A DNA stretch of 64,000 nucleotides from Dromaius novaehollandiae. Taxonomy: Eukaryota > Chordata > Aves > Casuariiformes > Dromaiidae. The DNA lies in contig NC_088100.1 in NCBI RefSeq assembly GCF_036370855.1, positions 40,186,254 through 40,250,253 of the forward strand, written 5' to 3'. A program made the position numbers and the translations under genes. Shown in pieces: positions 43,861-57,500 of the stretch (positions are counted from its first letter, which is position 1; each line of letters begins with the position of its first letter). Under the pieces are notes generated by a model that worked only from the letters and a program-made list of their open reading frames with translations, was not told where the DNA came from and ran no database searches.

Positions 43861-46800
43861 TTTTTCTCCTCAAGGAAAGATGGAAATGCTGTATCAAAGA
43901 AACACAAGATCAGAGAGATGCTTCCTCTTGGGTGAAGAGAAATGAGAAGTACATCCAAGGTGAAATATAACCAGTAGCTGAAGCAATTCAAAATGGTTAA
44001 GGACTTTTTTTTTTTTTTTTTTAAGTCTGTCCTTAGTTCTGATAATAATTACTTTCTGAGGCTATTATATGAAATTTATTTGCTGTTAAAATAGGTTTTG
44101 ATAGGTATTGTCAATGGCTGAAGCCTCATTATTCTGTTAAACCGTTCTCTGAAAAATAGAGGATTGGTTCCCTAGTGACATATCTGTAGATAATGTTCAA
44201 ACTTTCTCTAAGCTATTATTGAAAAAAAAATAAAAACTACTTTTACCAGCATCAGGTAAAAAGCATTACAAGCTTGCAGTTCCAGATTACCTTTGGATCC
44301 GAGGGTCACCCAAATTTCAAGTTAGCACGTTAGAGATCGTAATAACCCTTTTAAAGCACAATGTTTAGGATTTGACTCCATTGTTATGAATACTAAGGTG
44401 GCATTGATTAACATGACAGAAATGAACATTGATAGTTTGCCCATCTCTACGTATCTTCAGAGCTGCTGTACTTCAATTAATAGCCACAGCAATTGCTTGG
44501 CATTAAAAAATAATGTGCTGCTAGAAGTCATTGTTATAAATAGTGGAGACAGTGTGACGGTATTACCTGTAGACACTCTGATAATGAGTGATGGATATAT
44601 AAAAAAATGACTAGATCTCATCCCAGCTGATAAAAGCTTTTGTTTCATAGTTTAGAAGGGAAATTTATGTAGACCAAACCAATGAAAGTAGAAAGATGTT
44701 CTCAGCAAGTCTCTCTCTTGTGCACGTGGCTGGAAAATCTTATCTTATATCCCATCTCATCTCGCTTTTGCCTCTGTGATTTCCATTTTCATTTTTTAGT
44801 GGGTGCCTCACAAACAGAAGTAAGGACAACTGCATGGCCCTTCTGCCTCCAGTCCATCTCCCTTGAGGTTATAGAGGTTGAAAAAGTTTGTTGCAAACTG
44901 ACAGAAAACAGTAGCGAGAGTTGGAGATTATTTGACAGCTGACAGGGATTTAAGTATTAGCATGAGTAAAAGTCTGGCCCCACCATAGTCAGTTACATGT
45001 TTGCTCATTGATTTCGGAGAGGAAAGAAGGATTTTGTAGACTATCTGCCTAAGGAATGAGTGCAAATCCAAAAACTAATCGATCCAGCCGTATATTTAGA
45101 TGCTTCTCTCATCGTTTCAGATAGGGTGGGCATTCATTCAAAAATAAAAGTCAGAAAACCTTCTTAAAGGTTAGGGCTAGTAAGAATGATTAAAATAAGG
45201 AAAGGTGTAAAATCAGGTTCACTTTCCCCATTTTGAGTGCGACCTGATGCACTTGCCTATATTAGGCAAGAGCAAATCCGTAACCTTTCACTCAAAAGAC
45301 TTTGAAGCCCCCTGAGCAATTTTGAAATAAGTTGCATCCAGTAGAATATTTCAGTTTTCCTGACAGGCTTCAGATAATTTGTGAATGTAGCGTAAGCTGT
45401 GCAAGAGCACTTATGTATGTATATATGTGGCCAGGGTAACTTTTTAAGTTACAACAGTAAATGAACGTATACCAACCATTTTGGGGGGTGGAGGGAAAGG
45501 GAGGGGGAGTGAGGGGTGTTGCCTTCCTTTGCTCAGAAGGAAGAAAAAATAGCCTCTCACTTCACATTCATGTTATAAGTAAACATGCAAGCATATTATT
45601 TCTGTTTTTCCCAAGGATTCCTAAGCAGCACATAAAACTTTCTCTGGCTTGTTCAGACTCTGTATTCTAGCACCAAGGTACACTCAACTTAGCACTGTCA
45701 GTTATGCAAATACTAATTATAGTCAAATCAAATTTCACATTCAAATTTATGTGTAGGAGCCAAGTGTCCCATCATAAATTGACTACCAAAATTCAAATTA
45801 TTTTCTTTTGTCTGCTGTCTAACTTCTCAGTAAATTTATGCTACATTTTAAATTCTATACTGCTTCTCTGGATAATTGTATTTGTTCTATTTCTTATCAT
45901 TTGAGATAAGAAATAAAGTTTATTCCAGGAATGGTTTTATTTTATAGTTTCTCTTCCACACAAGTCTTCCCCTGTCCTAGGTCTGGAACCCTTCTTTTGA
46001 GAAGGGCTGCTTAAGGAGCCCTTGGCAGCAAGGTTCTCATTAAAGTCAAGAGAGGATTTAAGATAACCAAGAGCAAATTAGAGTCACCTTCCCACTTGGG
46101 TCCACCTCTGAATTCTGTGTGGATCTCGGAAGATACCAAACTCCCTTGTTCTGTAAGAGAAAAAACAGATAGATTCCCAGGAGATGGCTAGGAAATATAA
46201 TGAGGGAAATCTGAGAAGTTTCCAGATCTGTATGTTGTAGCTTTTAATGTCATCCCACCTTGTACTCCTGCTAGCTCTGTTGTGTCAATACAACAATGAA
46301 GAAACATGGATGGACTCTCATCTGACTCCTGCTTCATCGGCAGGTTCTCCCAAAAACTCTGCTTAGCTAAGTCTGATCGTATGCTAAAGAGAAAATGAAC
46401 CTCTCTGTGGCTGCAGAGGAACATGCAAATCCTATAGCCATGCCTGTAGCTGCAGTTAATACTGATGTACGAGAAGCTCATCAACTGGTAAGTCTGAGTA
46501 CTAGTGATCAGGCCACAGCATCACAAAGCTCAACACAGGCTAAAAGCTGAATCGTGGTTTTGCGCTCTCTTGATTCTGCAGCCCATAATGACCTCTGTGT
46601 CTATAGGTAGACTTCTACTGGAAAATGAGATTGCTTATTTGGGTATCTACTCCGCTATAATTAGAGCTGGTGAGCTGTTGACCTACATGAGGACCTAAGG
46701 TACAGCCACAGAAATGAATATATTGCTGACTTCTACTGGTAGTGATGTTGAAAAAGGTATTCTTGAGAGTAATCATTGCCAAACTACTCCTTTATGCCAC

Positions 46801-49800
46801 ATAAAAAGGAGTAAGAAGGGGATAACAGTTTGCTTATGTCCTATCAGTCATGTGCTTTTGAATGTATTTGGCAGGCTGGTGACACTGTCATTAAAGGACT
46901 ATTTCTGCCCTCCATATCTGCAATTAGAGCTCAAGCAGGTGTTTAGAATGAGCTCTTGCAGGCATAAGCACTGTGGCTTTAAAGATTTCTAGATGATAAG
47001 TCATATACAGTCAACACGTCATCAGCTTCAAAGGAGCTGAACAGCGAAGCATGCAGATATGTCCGTGTAATAAAGCACAGGCAAGAACGCTTGCCAAGTA
47101 TTGTCCTTTCTTTAGCATTATGTAATTCTTATTCTAGTTTTGAAAATTCAGATATGAACAAGCATGAATATTAAGAGGGATGAATGCAGATTGTGAATGA
47201 GCTGTTCTCTGGAAGAGTTCTCTTATTGAAGAAAAACCTCAAAGGCCTTTTTTAGGGTTTTATGTGTACAGGCACTAGAAGGGAAGGCTGGATTTCATTA
47301 TTCCATGGAAAATCAGTACAGCTGTGAGTGGGCTTTTGCTAATGTCCATAACAACTGTGATCATCCCTTTCTAATGTAAAAAGCCCCATGTTAGTTATCA
47401 AACCATGTTTACAGGCACCTAAAAAGTGACTGGAATATCTCCAGTTCTGAGCATCCAGCTGAACAAGCTGGGTCAGAAGTTAAAGATAGGCTGGGTCTCC
47501 AGCAAGGCACTAGTATCAGTGAGAACCAAAACTAGTGGAAATCAGGCAATGGAGGTACATAAATATAGATTGAGAAATTCACCTTTAGGTCTCCTTTCCC
47601 AAAGCCGAGTTGATACTTCCTTGCCAGGAGCTACCTCAGCAGAAAGATGGATTAGAAAAGAATAATTTCATCCTTTATACCTGCTCTTGCCAATCCCATG
47701 CTGAGGAGAAGGATGTGAAGGGGAAAAGAAAGGCCTGACAAAAAAGCTTTAATCAAAGCTTTGACAAAAATCTCAAGTAGGTCTTGAGCAATGGACAAAT
47801 TCTAGCCAGCCAGAAGATAAAAAAAGATTAGAAGGATGAAATTCCTGGGAAGCTATTGCGAAATACAACAAAATGGAAATCTAGCACTGAGGCAGTGGGG
47901 ATTTCACAAAACTAAAAATGGCTCCTGTTTTAAGTGGTCTTTTGGGTGAGAAATGGAAAGCTATTGAAGGACTGCAGGTCCTGTGGCCAGAGGAGCTCCT
48001 GTGGCCAGAACTCTGTAGAACTTCACTGACATTTTCCCACCTGCAGCCTCCACTTAATGCTGAGAAATGGTCGTGCGTAGAACAATCTTCATCTGCAAGC
48101 CTACAGGGCCACAGGGCTGGTTTTGTGGCATTCCTTGGATTGTAACCAGCACAGCTACTTTGTTCGAATGAGCTGCAAATGTATCTTTAAAAGGATATGT
48201 TTGCTTTATGCACTATTGTTGCTATAGAAGATCATGGAGTGTAATTGACGCTTCTGGTTTTGTTGAAAACACAATTAATTCACTGAAGCATTGCTAAGAA
48301 CATATGGAAAGGATCACTTGTTTAAAAAACAAAGTGGACTTCAAAGATAAGAAGTTATTTAACAGGCGAAGAAGAGAGAATTTACTTCATGGAACAGCAC
48401 AGGCAAACACTGATGGGAGGAGAGGTTACGTTAACTGAGGCTAGAGAAGATGAAGACATTATACAGGCTGTATGAAATTCGGCACAATGTAAGGATTCAG
48501 AAAGACAACAAAAAAAGAGAAATGAAATCTTAAACTGAGCACAAAATTGCAGTAGGAAAAACATAGTAGTGCAGGGTTTTGGAATGCTGTCCCAGAAGAA
48601 GCAATACACACTGAAGCAGATGTGAAGAGCAGTATCAGCGTGTGCCACCTTAGCAAAATTATATTCTGACTAAAGTAAGGGCAAAAGAGCAAAAAATGTG
48701 TGCCAAATCCTTGTAGCCAAAGGGAGATTTCAACACTGAGAGCATTTGGAGGAGGTTTGTTTTGTGCAGAATGAACCAAAGATGGTCAGGAAGGGAAGCT
48801 GGCTAAAGAAAGAGAACAGATTATGGAAAATGTTGTGGCATCATTCTGTATCAAGGTAAAGTCCAATATTGAGGCTAACAATGAAATAACTCTAAGGTTT
48901 AAGAAAGACAGCATCAAAAATGTCAAAGGTGGATCCATAGACTCCAAAAAGATTTAGCCTCTACTGGAAATTACAAAGGAGGCACTAGAAGATCTTAAGT
49001 GGTAGAAGAACGATCATTTGCTCCAAGTTCTCAAGAAAATGCTGACAGCAACAAAAAATCAGAGCAGGAATTAGAGGTTAGATTTACATCAACCCCCCTG
49101 CTTCACACACATGCACACCAGCTCAGACAAAAGGTTAAAAACTGGAGATACCTTGATTTGCTATACTCATTTCTTGCTAACATGAGCATCAAAACAAATG
49201 CCTGGGTTTCTTCTCCTACCAGCCAGGAGCAGGTAATCCCTCCTCCTCTTCACATACCTTATTTGTTCCCTAGATGTAACTTGGAACTGCCCCAAACCCC
49301 AAAAATATTCATTAAAGACACAAGTGACCAGAAGACCCTCCACACACACTTTATTTCCCTTATACACATAAATGACTTTGATTCTTCCCTTAAGCCTGCA
49401 TGCATGGTCTGCTGAGCAAACTGAGCTACCTGTATGCACCATTAATTTCTGAGTGTGTTGAATGTAATTTGTTGAGTGAAGTGTTTGAATAATGCTATTG
49501 TTGTTGAATATATTCATCAGTTAATCATTTCTATTGTTCAATGAGGTCTATAGAAGGTTGGATAATGTGCATTGAATAATGCATCCACTGAAAAGCATAG
49601 CGTTTAGAGAATTAGTTCATCTAGATTTCAATCAGCTCTGCTAATTTAATTACCTTAAAAGCAGAAAAGGTATCTTTGTGCAAATGAAAATGGGGAAAAA
49701 AGTCAGAAAATACAAAGACAACCTACTAAGAAGAGAGGGAGTGGGGATTGTGACCATACTGTTAGGGGCACAAAGGGGTCTAGGGCAGCTGTCATGAGGA

Positions 49801-50084
49801 AGACAGGTAAGAATGAGAAGGCAGATTATAGGAAAAATGTGTATTCGTGAAAACGAAGATGGGCTGGTGAGAAAGAGAACATGAGCCTGGGAACTGTGGC
49901 TCTGAATTCTGTACAAGCAAACTGAATTGGTCTCATAGGCTGAGAGATGGAAAATTGCTTTCTTTTTCTGATAGAAACACTGCTAATGGGAGATTTTTGT
50001 TGCACCTAAGACTTCAATTTTTTCCTAGGATAGGAAAAGAAGAACCAAAAAGAGTGGCAAAGATGTTAAAGCAGAGAGCAGACA
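43861..50084. other. GJB7 upstream / GJB7-SMIM8 intergenic, 5' part
   Basis: Non-coding sequence expected to hold the GJB7 non-coding 5' exon(s) and promoter, which I could not place. There is a T18 tract at 44,005-44,022. Short duplicated phrases lie near 47,980-48,010 (CTCCTGTGGCCAGA-like). The open frames here are short and match nothing I recognise. Confidence 0.6.
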
Positions 50085-50150
50085 TAGAGAATCACAGAGG
50101 AGGATATAGGATCATTAAAAAACAGAGCTGGAAACAATCTTGAGAGGTTA

Positions 50151-50190
<40 letters not shown>

Positions 50191-50680
50191 TAATTTAAAC
50201 AAAAGATCATCCCAACTGTTTTTTCTTTTCTTTTTTGAAACACCAAGGATCAGCCCAGTATTTGGAGAAAAAAAATATGTTGGCATAGTGGTTTCCATAA
50301 ACAAATAATAATTTATTTATGAAGCTTAATTTCAGATGCTTGTTTGGTAACTGCATTTTCCCCTTACTTTCTTCATTGGCTGATATAAGGAAGTCTCTCT
50401 CTATTTTATTGTTGCTGAGTTTTTGCACTTGTTTCATGGACTACTCTCTGCTTCTTTACTGACTACCAGTGGTCTGAGGTCCATAGGCTGAGAAACACAG
50501 ATTTACTTCACTCTCTGGCCCAGGAAGGCTCAGTCGTGCCTATGCTGCTCCTGCCAGGTATTTGTTCAGCCTGTTCTCCAGTGGATGGAAGCTCCACTAG
50601 CTCCTGCGGTCTATTCTAGGGCTCCGCTGCAGAAGAAGAGGCAGCAGGAAACCTCCTGGAACACAAAGATACCAAGATCC
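50085..50680 (-). mobile_element. CR1-like LINE 3' end, antisense, interrupted
   Basis: Near 50,088-50,150 the plus strand reads like the antisense terminal phrase of CR1-type elements ('gaatcacagagg', then 'gagctggaaacaatcttgag'). The next expected antisense phrase appears only near 50,535-50,640 ('ctcctgccaggtatttgttc', 'ttctccagtggatggaag', 'ctccactagctcc'). The two pieces are separated by about 330 bases starting with a T37 tract. This suggests an old antisense tail split by a later insertion whose A-tail is on the minus strand. Both family match and split are inferred. Confidence 0.48.
50153..50189. repeat. T37 homopolymer
   Basis: Thirty-seven consecutive T, the longest homopolymer in the window. 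It has the form expected for the tail of a minus-strand retroposed insertion. Confidence 0.92.
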
Positions 50681-51374
50681 AGTGTAATCCCAATCAAAGC
50701 CACCCTCCTAAGCTGTGCATGCACCACCTATTCAAACTGTTGAGGATCTGCAATAGGAGCTGAAGAACTATTGCCACAAGTCAACAACCTTGCAATGTTT
50801 TTGATTCTTGTTCAACAGTAAGAGTGCCAATGTAAGCTGATTTCCAGGTCCTTATGAAAGAGCCAACAAGAGAATACAAAGAAGTCAGAATATTAATCTA
50901 ATACTGTTCGGACAACCTGTCTTCTATCATAAAACGAATAAAGCTGTAACAATAACATTGTATTCATACTCTTTGCTTTTTAAGGCTCTTAAGAAAAAAG
51001 ACAGTTAAGGCATTTAATTTTGACCACCCATGAGCAGACAAACAGCTCTCCTGATCTGCATTCTGGCCAAGTTGTTCACTTCTACAATTGCTGCTGCTAG
51101 TTGCAGTGCAGCAGTGGATGGTTCTCAGACTAATGCAAGCCAAAGGTTTCCCACCCATTTCATTTTGCAAACCCTTCCAATGGAAGTGGAGATTCCCAAA
51201 AGGTAAATGTAAACTTTTGGCAATAGCTTTTCCTCACAGATCTGCTAAAGGTAATCCACAGGCTCCTTAGTTTGAACAGCATTGGTGTAAACCCTTCACT
51301 AACATTTAACAAGAAATGGAACACTCTCCTCAAAATATCAACAATCTAGGCAGAGAAAACACATGCTGTGGAGG
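50681..51374. other. Intergenic, no feature recognised
   Basis: Non-coding, mixed composition. No gene, RNA or repeat family identified. Confidence 0.6.
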
Positions 51375-51510
51375 AGGAGATGTCCATAATAGAGGTGAAG
51401 TGGTTTATTCAGCATCCCTCACCACATCACAGGCAGAGCTAGAAAGAGCCCTGGTCTCTCAAACCCCAGTCCGCTGCCTTCATCTTCCTCAGCTTACTGA
51501 TTTTAACCTC
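51375..51510 (-). mobile_element. MIR-like SINE fragment, antisense
   Basis: The plus strand reads 'gaggtgaagtggtttattca', 'cacatcacaggcagagctag' and 'cccagtccgctgccttcatc' in the order of the reverse complement of MIR-type elements ('gaggttaagtaacttgcc...', 'cacacagc...gcagagc', 'cccagtcc'). Diverged, edges approximate. Confidence 0.6.
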
Positions 51511-54500
51511 TCGTTATTTCATGCCTATTACTAGCTTTTAAGCTCCTCACAGCAAGAAATATGTCCTTTCGTACATTGAGAGGTAAACCTCTGGGTACTA
51601 TGATAGATGATATTATAAGTAGAATTCCATAAACAATTAAAGAGCACTTAAAATGTAAGTGCAGTGTGTAAAACCAGCCTAGATGTTTATTTGCCAGCCA
51701 TCTTTCAGAAGCAGCAAGACAGACTAAATGGCAAAGGGTTTGTTGGGTCGTTTAGCACTAGACTGGGGTTTGTCTGGGTTTTATAGCTGACTTTGGTATA
51801 GGCTTTCTGAATGGCTTGTGACAAACCTCTTTCCTCTCTGGGCTTCAGTACCTTAGCTGCCAAACAGTCACTTCTCTGAAAATATCATTTATAAGCTACA
51901 TCTTTAATAGGCACTGTAACCTTAATCATTCTTGGCATTTTTTATAGCTAGTCATTGCAATATCCCATCTCATTTTGTATTTAGGAAAACAACGGACACT
52001 ACTTAATAATCCAGTAGCTGTTGGGTGTGTTTTGCCAGCTGCTAATTGCTGTAGTCTCTCCTCTGTAGCAGATGACTAGTTTTTGAGTGAGGACAGAGAG
52101 TTCTCTGTTGCTTTAGTAAATTATGTAATTAAATAAAAATTAAACTTGGAAGTACCTAGAATTACTTTAAAAAATCTTTTTAGCCATAATGTCTGTATTT
52201 CCACACAACTACCACTGCATTTCTCATGAACTTCATGCCAAACTCAAACTCATCTCTTCCATGCTCTTCTGCTCTCCTGATGTAAACAAAAACTCCCTCT
52301 GTAGCAACTGTCTTCAACATTAATAAGTATTGCTGCTTCATTTAGGCTACTATTGTAATGCTTTTGTCAACTCTTTTAAAGTGAATTGACAAAGACAAAA
52401 GATTTCCAATTTAGAACGAGTAATAAAAATGAAAGCAGAGTATCAGCGAAGGCTACATTACAGTTTGTAACCCTTCAGCAGTTATAAAGTGCTGCAACAG
52501 TGCAACGAAAACAGGTTTATATCCACGTTTTACGCAGGCTGATGGGACACTTTCATGAGGCTCCTACCAAGCCTGACTGATGTTAGAAAAACAATTTCCT
52601 ACTCAGTAAAACCGTATTTTATAACAAGAAACTCTAACTTACCTGTGTAGCAGTGATTACAACTGAACCCCAGTTTTCTAGTGGCATTAACAATCAATGA
52701 TTCATTTCTGAGAAAGGGAGTTACTGCTTTAAGCCTTGAAAATGGAACCTACTTGTCTCCTAGGCAATATCAACTAAGCAAGTGAAACCTGATCATCTCT
52801 TCTGGCATACTATTCAAATGTGAACCATAATGTCTGCTATCATTGGAAAGACATGAGAAAATGGAGGCATTTGTTTAGAGTCACAGACTTTTTTTGCATC
52901 TCTTGAGTGCTCATCGACATCAGCTCTAATGTTATATACTTTGTGGTTTTACATTAGCACAGACGCAACCTGAAGACACGTACACTGGAGGATCCAAAGC
53001 AGTGGGCAACGATCAGCAATAGTCTGTGAGACACATGTACCCTGTCTACTTGCAAACAAACAAGTAATTTGACCACATCAATCTTGCATGTACACACAAA
53101 CACACCAAGTCTGCATTTCACATGCAACTCCTAAAAGAAATAACTAAAAGATCCAGCTGGTTTCCCACTCCAGATGCTGTTTAATTACTAACTTTTGTCT
53201 CATCTAACTCATGCTGCCTCTTCAATGCTGACTTTACTGAAAGATCAAAATAGCAAGAAAGGCCATCAGGAAATACTTCACAGTTCTTAACACCCTTTCT
53301 TAGTAAAGTTTTATGTTTTTTTAATTTTTTTTAGAAGACTTTTGTCCATGTGAAAAACTTCACACCACTGTATGGAATTAAGGTAAACTTTCTGAAAGCA
53401 TTTAAATGTGCCTTAAGTTCCTTAAGTCCCAGTCTTTGCTCCTCAACTTTTTGTGTCAGATTTGTATTTTGGATTCTCCTGCACAATGAAATTCTGCCTT
53501 GTTATCAAAGCCAAATATTCTGTTAGGGACACAGCACTCATGATAATAGATTACACAAACATTCAGACACATTTTCCTATCAAAATTTTAAATTACAGTG
53601 TTTTTCCCAGGTAACTGGTTTCGGACTGCTGGAAAACTATTTCCCAAGAAACCAGTTTTCATTATTAAAATATACTTTGGCTACTGTGCAAGATAATGAA
53701 TTCCCTCTTTGGACTAAGCAGCTGAGCCACTCTCCAACAGAAAGTCCATAACTTTATTTTTTAATAAATAAGCAACCAAATAATATGACCTGTTCTAATG
53801 CATCTTATCAAGCAACAGTTCCTTGTCCTATTCTGTAGGCCATTTTCATCTGGGATGTGGTTATACTGCTAAATAACATTACAAAAAAGCAGAAAGACTG
53901 AACTTGTTGCTTGTTAAACGAATTCTTCATGGTATAATTCGTTTATCTTAAACTTACTGTGTTTTTAATCTGGGAATTTTATGTGAATGTTCAGTAGTTT
54001 TATGCAGAGGAAGGTATCATACAGCCTCATACATGTGCCTGAATTAGGAGCCTGGTACCCTCCAGAGAGCAGCTGATGCCTGCAGAGGGTGACTAGAGGT
54101 GCAAGAGCTTGGAGCACAAAGATGGTTCACTCAGATTCTCCAGCCGCAGGGAGCTACCTGTGGGGCAAGTGCCTTCCTCTGAGCACTGCTACTGAATGCC
54201 CAGGTAAAAGCCAGATTCTGCTGAATAAGGATGGATTCACACCAGTAATTTAAAGGCCAAAATCATTTTAGGAATATTGTGATTATCTGAAGGCTAATTG
54301 AGAAAGGTAAGATTTAACTTAAAATATATCTAAATTTTACTATAGCATTAAAAGGCTTGTGAGCAATTGCAAGAGTCCTGTAGAGAGGGAAAACGAAAAA
54401 AAGCCCAAACAGCCCATTTTTTTATTAATCACAACTGCCTGGTTACTATTAGGTAGCTTAAAGGTCAAAGTCTTTTAAGTGTCTTCAGGACATCCACAGC

Positions 54501-57500
54501 TGTATCTCCATCTCGTCAATATATACGTTAGACATGCCACTCCCCAGTGTATTTTATTAAGTGGTAGTATTTGTATATTAACAGACAACTGCAAAGTGCA
54601 GAAAGTCTGAAGAGCTTATAAATTGCACTGGGTCAAAGAGACCCTTGCCACAGAGTTTATTCTGTAAAAGCTGTGAAATTTCTAGTCTCCAGTCTTCCTA
54701 GAAGTTGTGTTTCCTCCCTTTGACTTGGAAGGTGCCTTGATCAGAGATAGCACGAGTTGAAGGATATTAACAAAAGGCATAGTTAAAGCTGATCTGGAAA
54801 CCCAGCACTGCAGACAAGGTACTCCTGGCCTATGCCCTCGCTTGCACTGCCTTCCTGGCCTTAGCAATCACCACTGCACAGCTCTGCACAGTCAGATTTT
54901 CTCACTGATCCAACTAAAAAAATAACCTTTCTTCTTTTCTTTTCTCGAACTGTTAGTTTTCATCCAGACCAGGGAGCAAAATCAGCGTACTCTAGGGCTG
55001 AGCAATTGTGAGGACTTATGCAAGGAAGGCCACAGCAACCACAAGGGAGAACAGGTATCCCCATGCTCTTTCTGGAAGAAGTGCAGTCTTAGATTAGTTC
55101 AAGTTTGCCATAAAACCCCACTTAGGCACCTGGCTGAGAAAATAGTTTTGGTTTGTTGTAGTGAGCAATAAAGGAAATTCAGTACTGTAGATGTTTGTCT
55201 CCTCTTCCTTTTCAGGAGAAACTGGATTTTTTACTCTAGGGGATGCTTTCAGTTTTGGTATTATTCTGTTCCCAATTATATTGTTGAATTGGGCAAATAA
55301 AACATGTGACATTCATTAATGAAAGAAGACCCAAACAAAGTACTCCTTCTCTTCCATTATAAAATTGAGTTAAAAAGATTTATGATCTTGTTCAGTACTC
55401 GAAGAAAAACAATTGCTCTCATCTTAGTTGGATAGCTTGGCTGGGTGATCAGTCTGTTTCTCAGAGACAAAGCTGGTTAACAAGAAGTGTTATAGGAGAA
55501 ATATATATATTGTTATGAAACAAAAAAGACTTGCTTTCAACAGGTTTACACTTTCAAAATGTTTATTGGCTTAAAACGATTTTGGATCATCAGCAGGGGG
55601 TCCCAATAAGCACAGACTGCTGTCTTAAAACTGCTTTCTTTCAACGAGAACTACACAGATGAGCAATAGCAGCTGAAAAGCAGCAAAAGGGCTTTTGAGA
55701 CTGATGTGAACTGAGCAACAAAGATATAAAAAGCTCTCTACGGTACCTCTGTCTAGCTGGAGGTTTGTCAGTTTCTCCTTCTGCATTTATTTCCTTAATA
55801 TGGCAATACTGTTTTACATGCCTCAGTGAATTAATTATCCCTTTCTCCATTAACTGTGAATAAGGTGGAGGAAAAACTCAAAATTCATAATTTTTGCTAT
55901 CCTTTCTCACCCACTGTCCTTTCGCCCAGAGCTGTTAAGGTCTTTCTGCAAAGAGAATATGTCCCAATTGTCAAAGCTAATTCAAATATTGTTACATTTA
56001 CAGCGTATAAAAGATTGCAAAAAGCAAGCAAAACAGGAATGTAAATACACAACACACATGTATGAAAATTATAACAAATATGTGATGGAAGATGCCTCTC
56101 TCACTACAACTCATACCAGTGCTTAAGTCTCAACGTTTACACAAATGAAAAAGATTTTTGTGTCCCCACAGACCTGTAACTGTGTGTCTCTGTAATAGGG
56201 ATAAGCTTATTGGTAGCTTGATGTGTCCTATCTTTATTTTGAAGACACTGTGAAGCTCTCTTCTTGTGTGGTATTTGAAATAAGCAGGAGCTGTGAGGTG
56301 AATGAACAAAGATGCAGAGGCACAGTCCTATTCCTAGTACTGCATTACTCTGGCTATTGCATGCTAACGATGTCTGCGGGATAGAATATCAGATTTGCTC
56401 TGTTCTGTACAGCGACTCTCCTGCAGCTCAAATGATAAGGGGAGTCAATCTTAAGAAGAGCAGAAGCTGCTATTAAGTTCCAAATAGCCGCAGCATATAA
56501 CACAATACTGAATATAAATCTCAGTAACAGTGTTAGGTTTGGAAAGGGAAGTGGTTTTTGCGTTTATTTCTCAGGAGAGGGACTCAGATATTAAGATGAT
56601 GGGTGACTTTGTAAAAACTCAGAAAGACCACAGATGTTTACAGTGCTACCATTAATAGAGTATCTTCTATAAAAAGATGCCAGACAACTTTATAAGCATT
56701 AATGGACTGAGCTTTTTCACATCCTGTTAGGTCAGATAGCAAAATACTGTTCACATTAAAGGTAAAATAAGACACTTTCCCACAGTCATGAAGCAATACA
56801 AGAAACAGCAAACAGTCCAAACTTTTTTTTTACTGCAGAGTTAATCTGGATATTTGGCACTCACTTAGCTTATGCAGAGTACCAGCATCCTACCCCATAT
56901 CTAAGTTCCTCTCTGCTTCTCCTCTCTGTATAAGGCCTTATCGCACATTACTTCATACAGAGTAGAAGAAGTACTTCATACAGAGTATATTTTTTCTCTA
57001 GCCAGTGGTATTCTTTGTACTGTGTACAATTTCTTTCCCAGTCAATGATGCTGTGCATGGGACTTAATTGTCCTTTATGGAAAGTACTAGAGAATTATCA
57101 GCAGTCTAACAATTTTTGCCAATGTCCTTATGGGAAAGTGGTTGCATTATCATGCAAATGTGTTCCGACTTAAATCCATTATACCATGACCCCTGGGAAA
57201 TACTACTCTGACCCAAAGTCATGAGTTTTGTCTATATGGATGGGATCAGTTAATGACATTAACAGGTGGGAAGAGGTGCATGAGCAGGTAAGGTAGTGAT
57301 GGAACCCTTTCAGATCTTCATACACAATGTGTCGATTCCTTGAGATGCAGACTGTCTCCTGCAGTACTGTAAAAATCTCCGTTCCCTCAAGAAAACCAGA
57401 TGCCCTCCCAAAAAACAAGGCCCATGCAGAAACCTTACATCAGCTTCTTTAAATTACACAAATGTCAAAATAAATGAGAGCAGTCATGCTCTCTCAGAAG

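Noticed and set aside
44386-44610. 74-codon frame that could be a small gene upstream of GJB7
   Set aside because: No conserved motif or splice context is visible, and the opposite strand is also open over much of it.
49650-49916. Pyrimidine-rich minus-strand frame with apparent hydrophobic content
   Set aside because: Low-complexity Ser/Leu/Pro reading from a purine-rich plus strand; no start context, no homologue.
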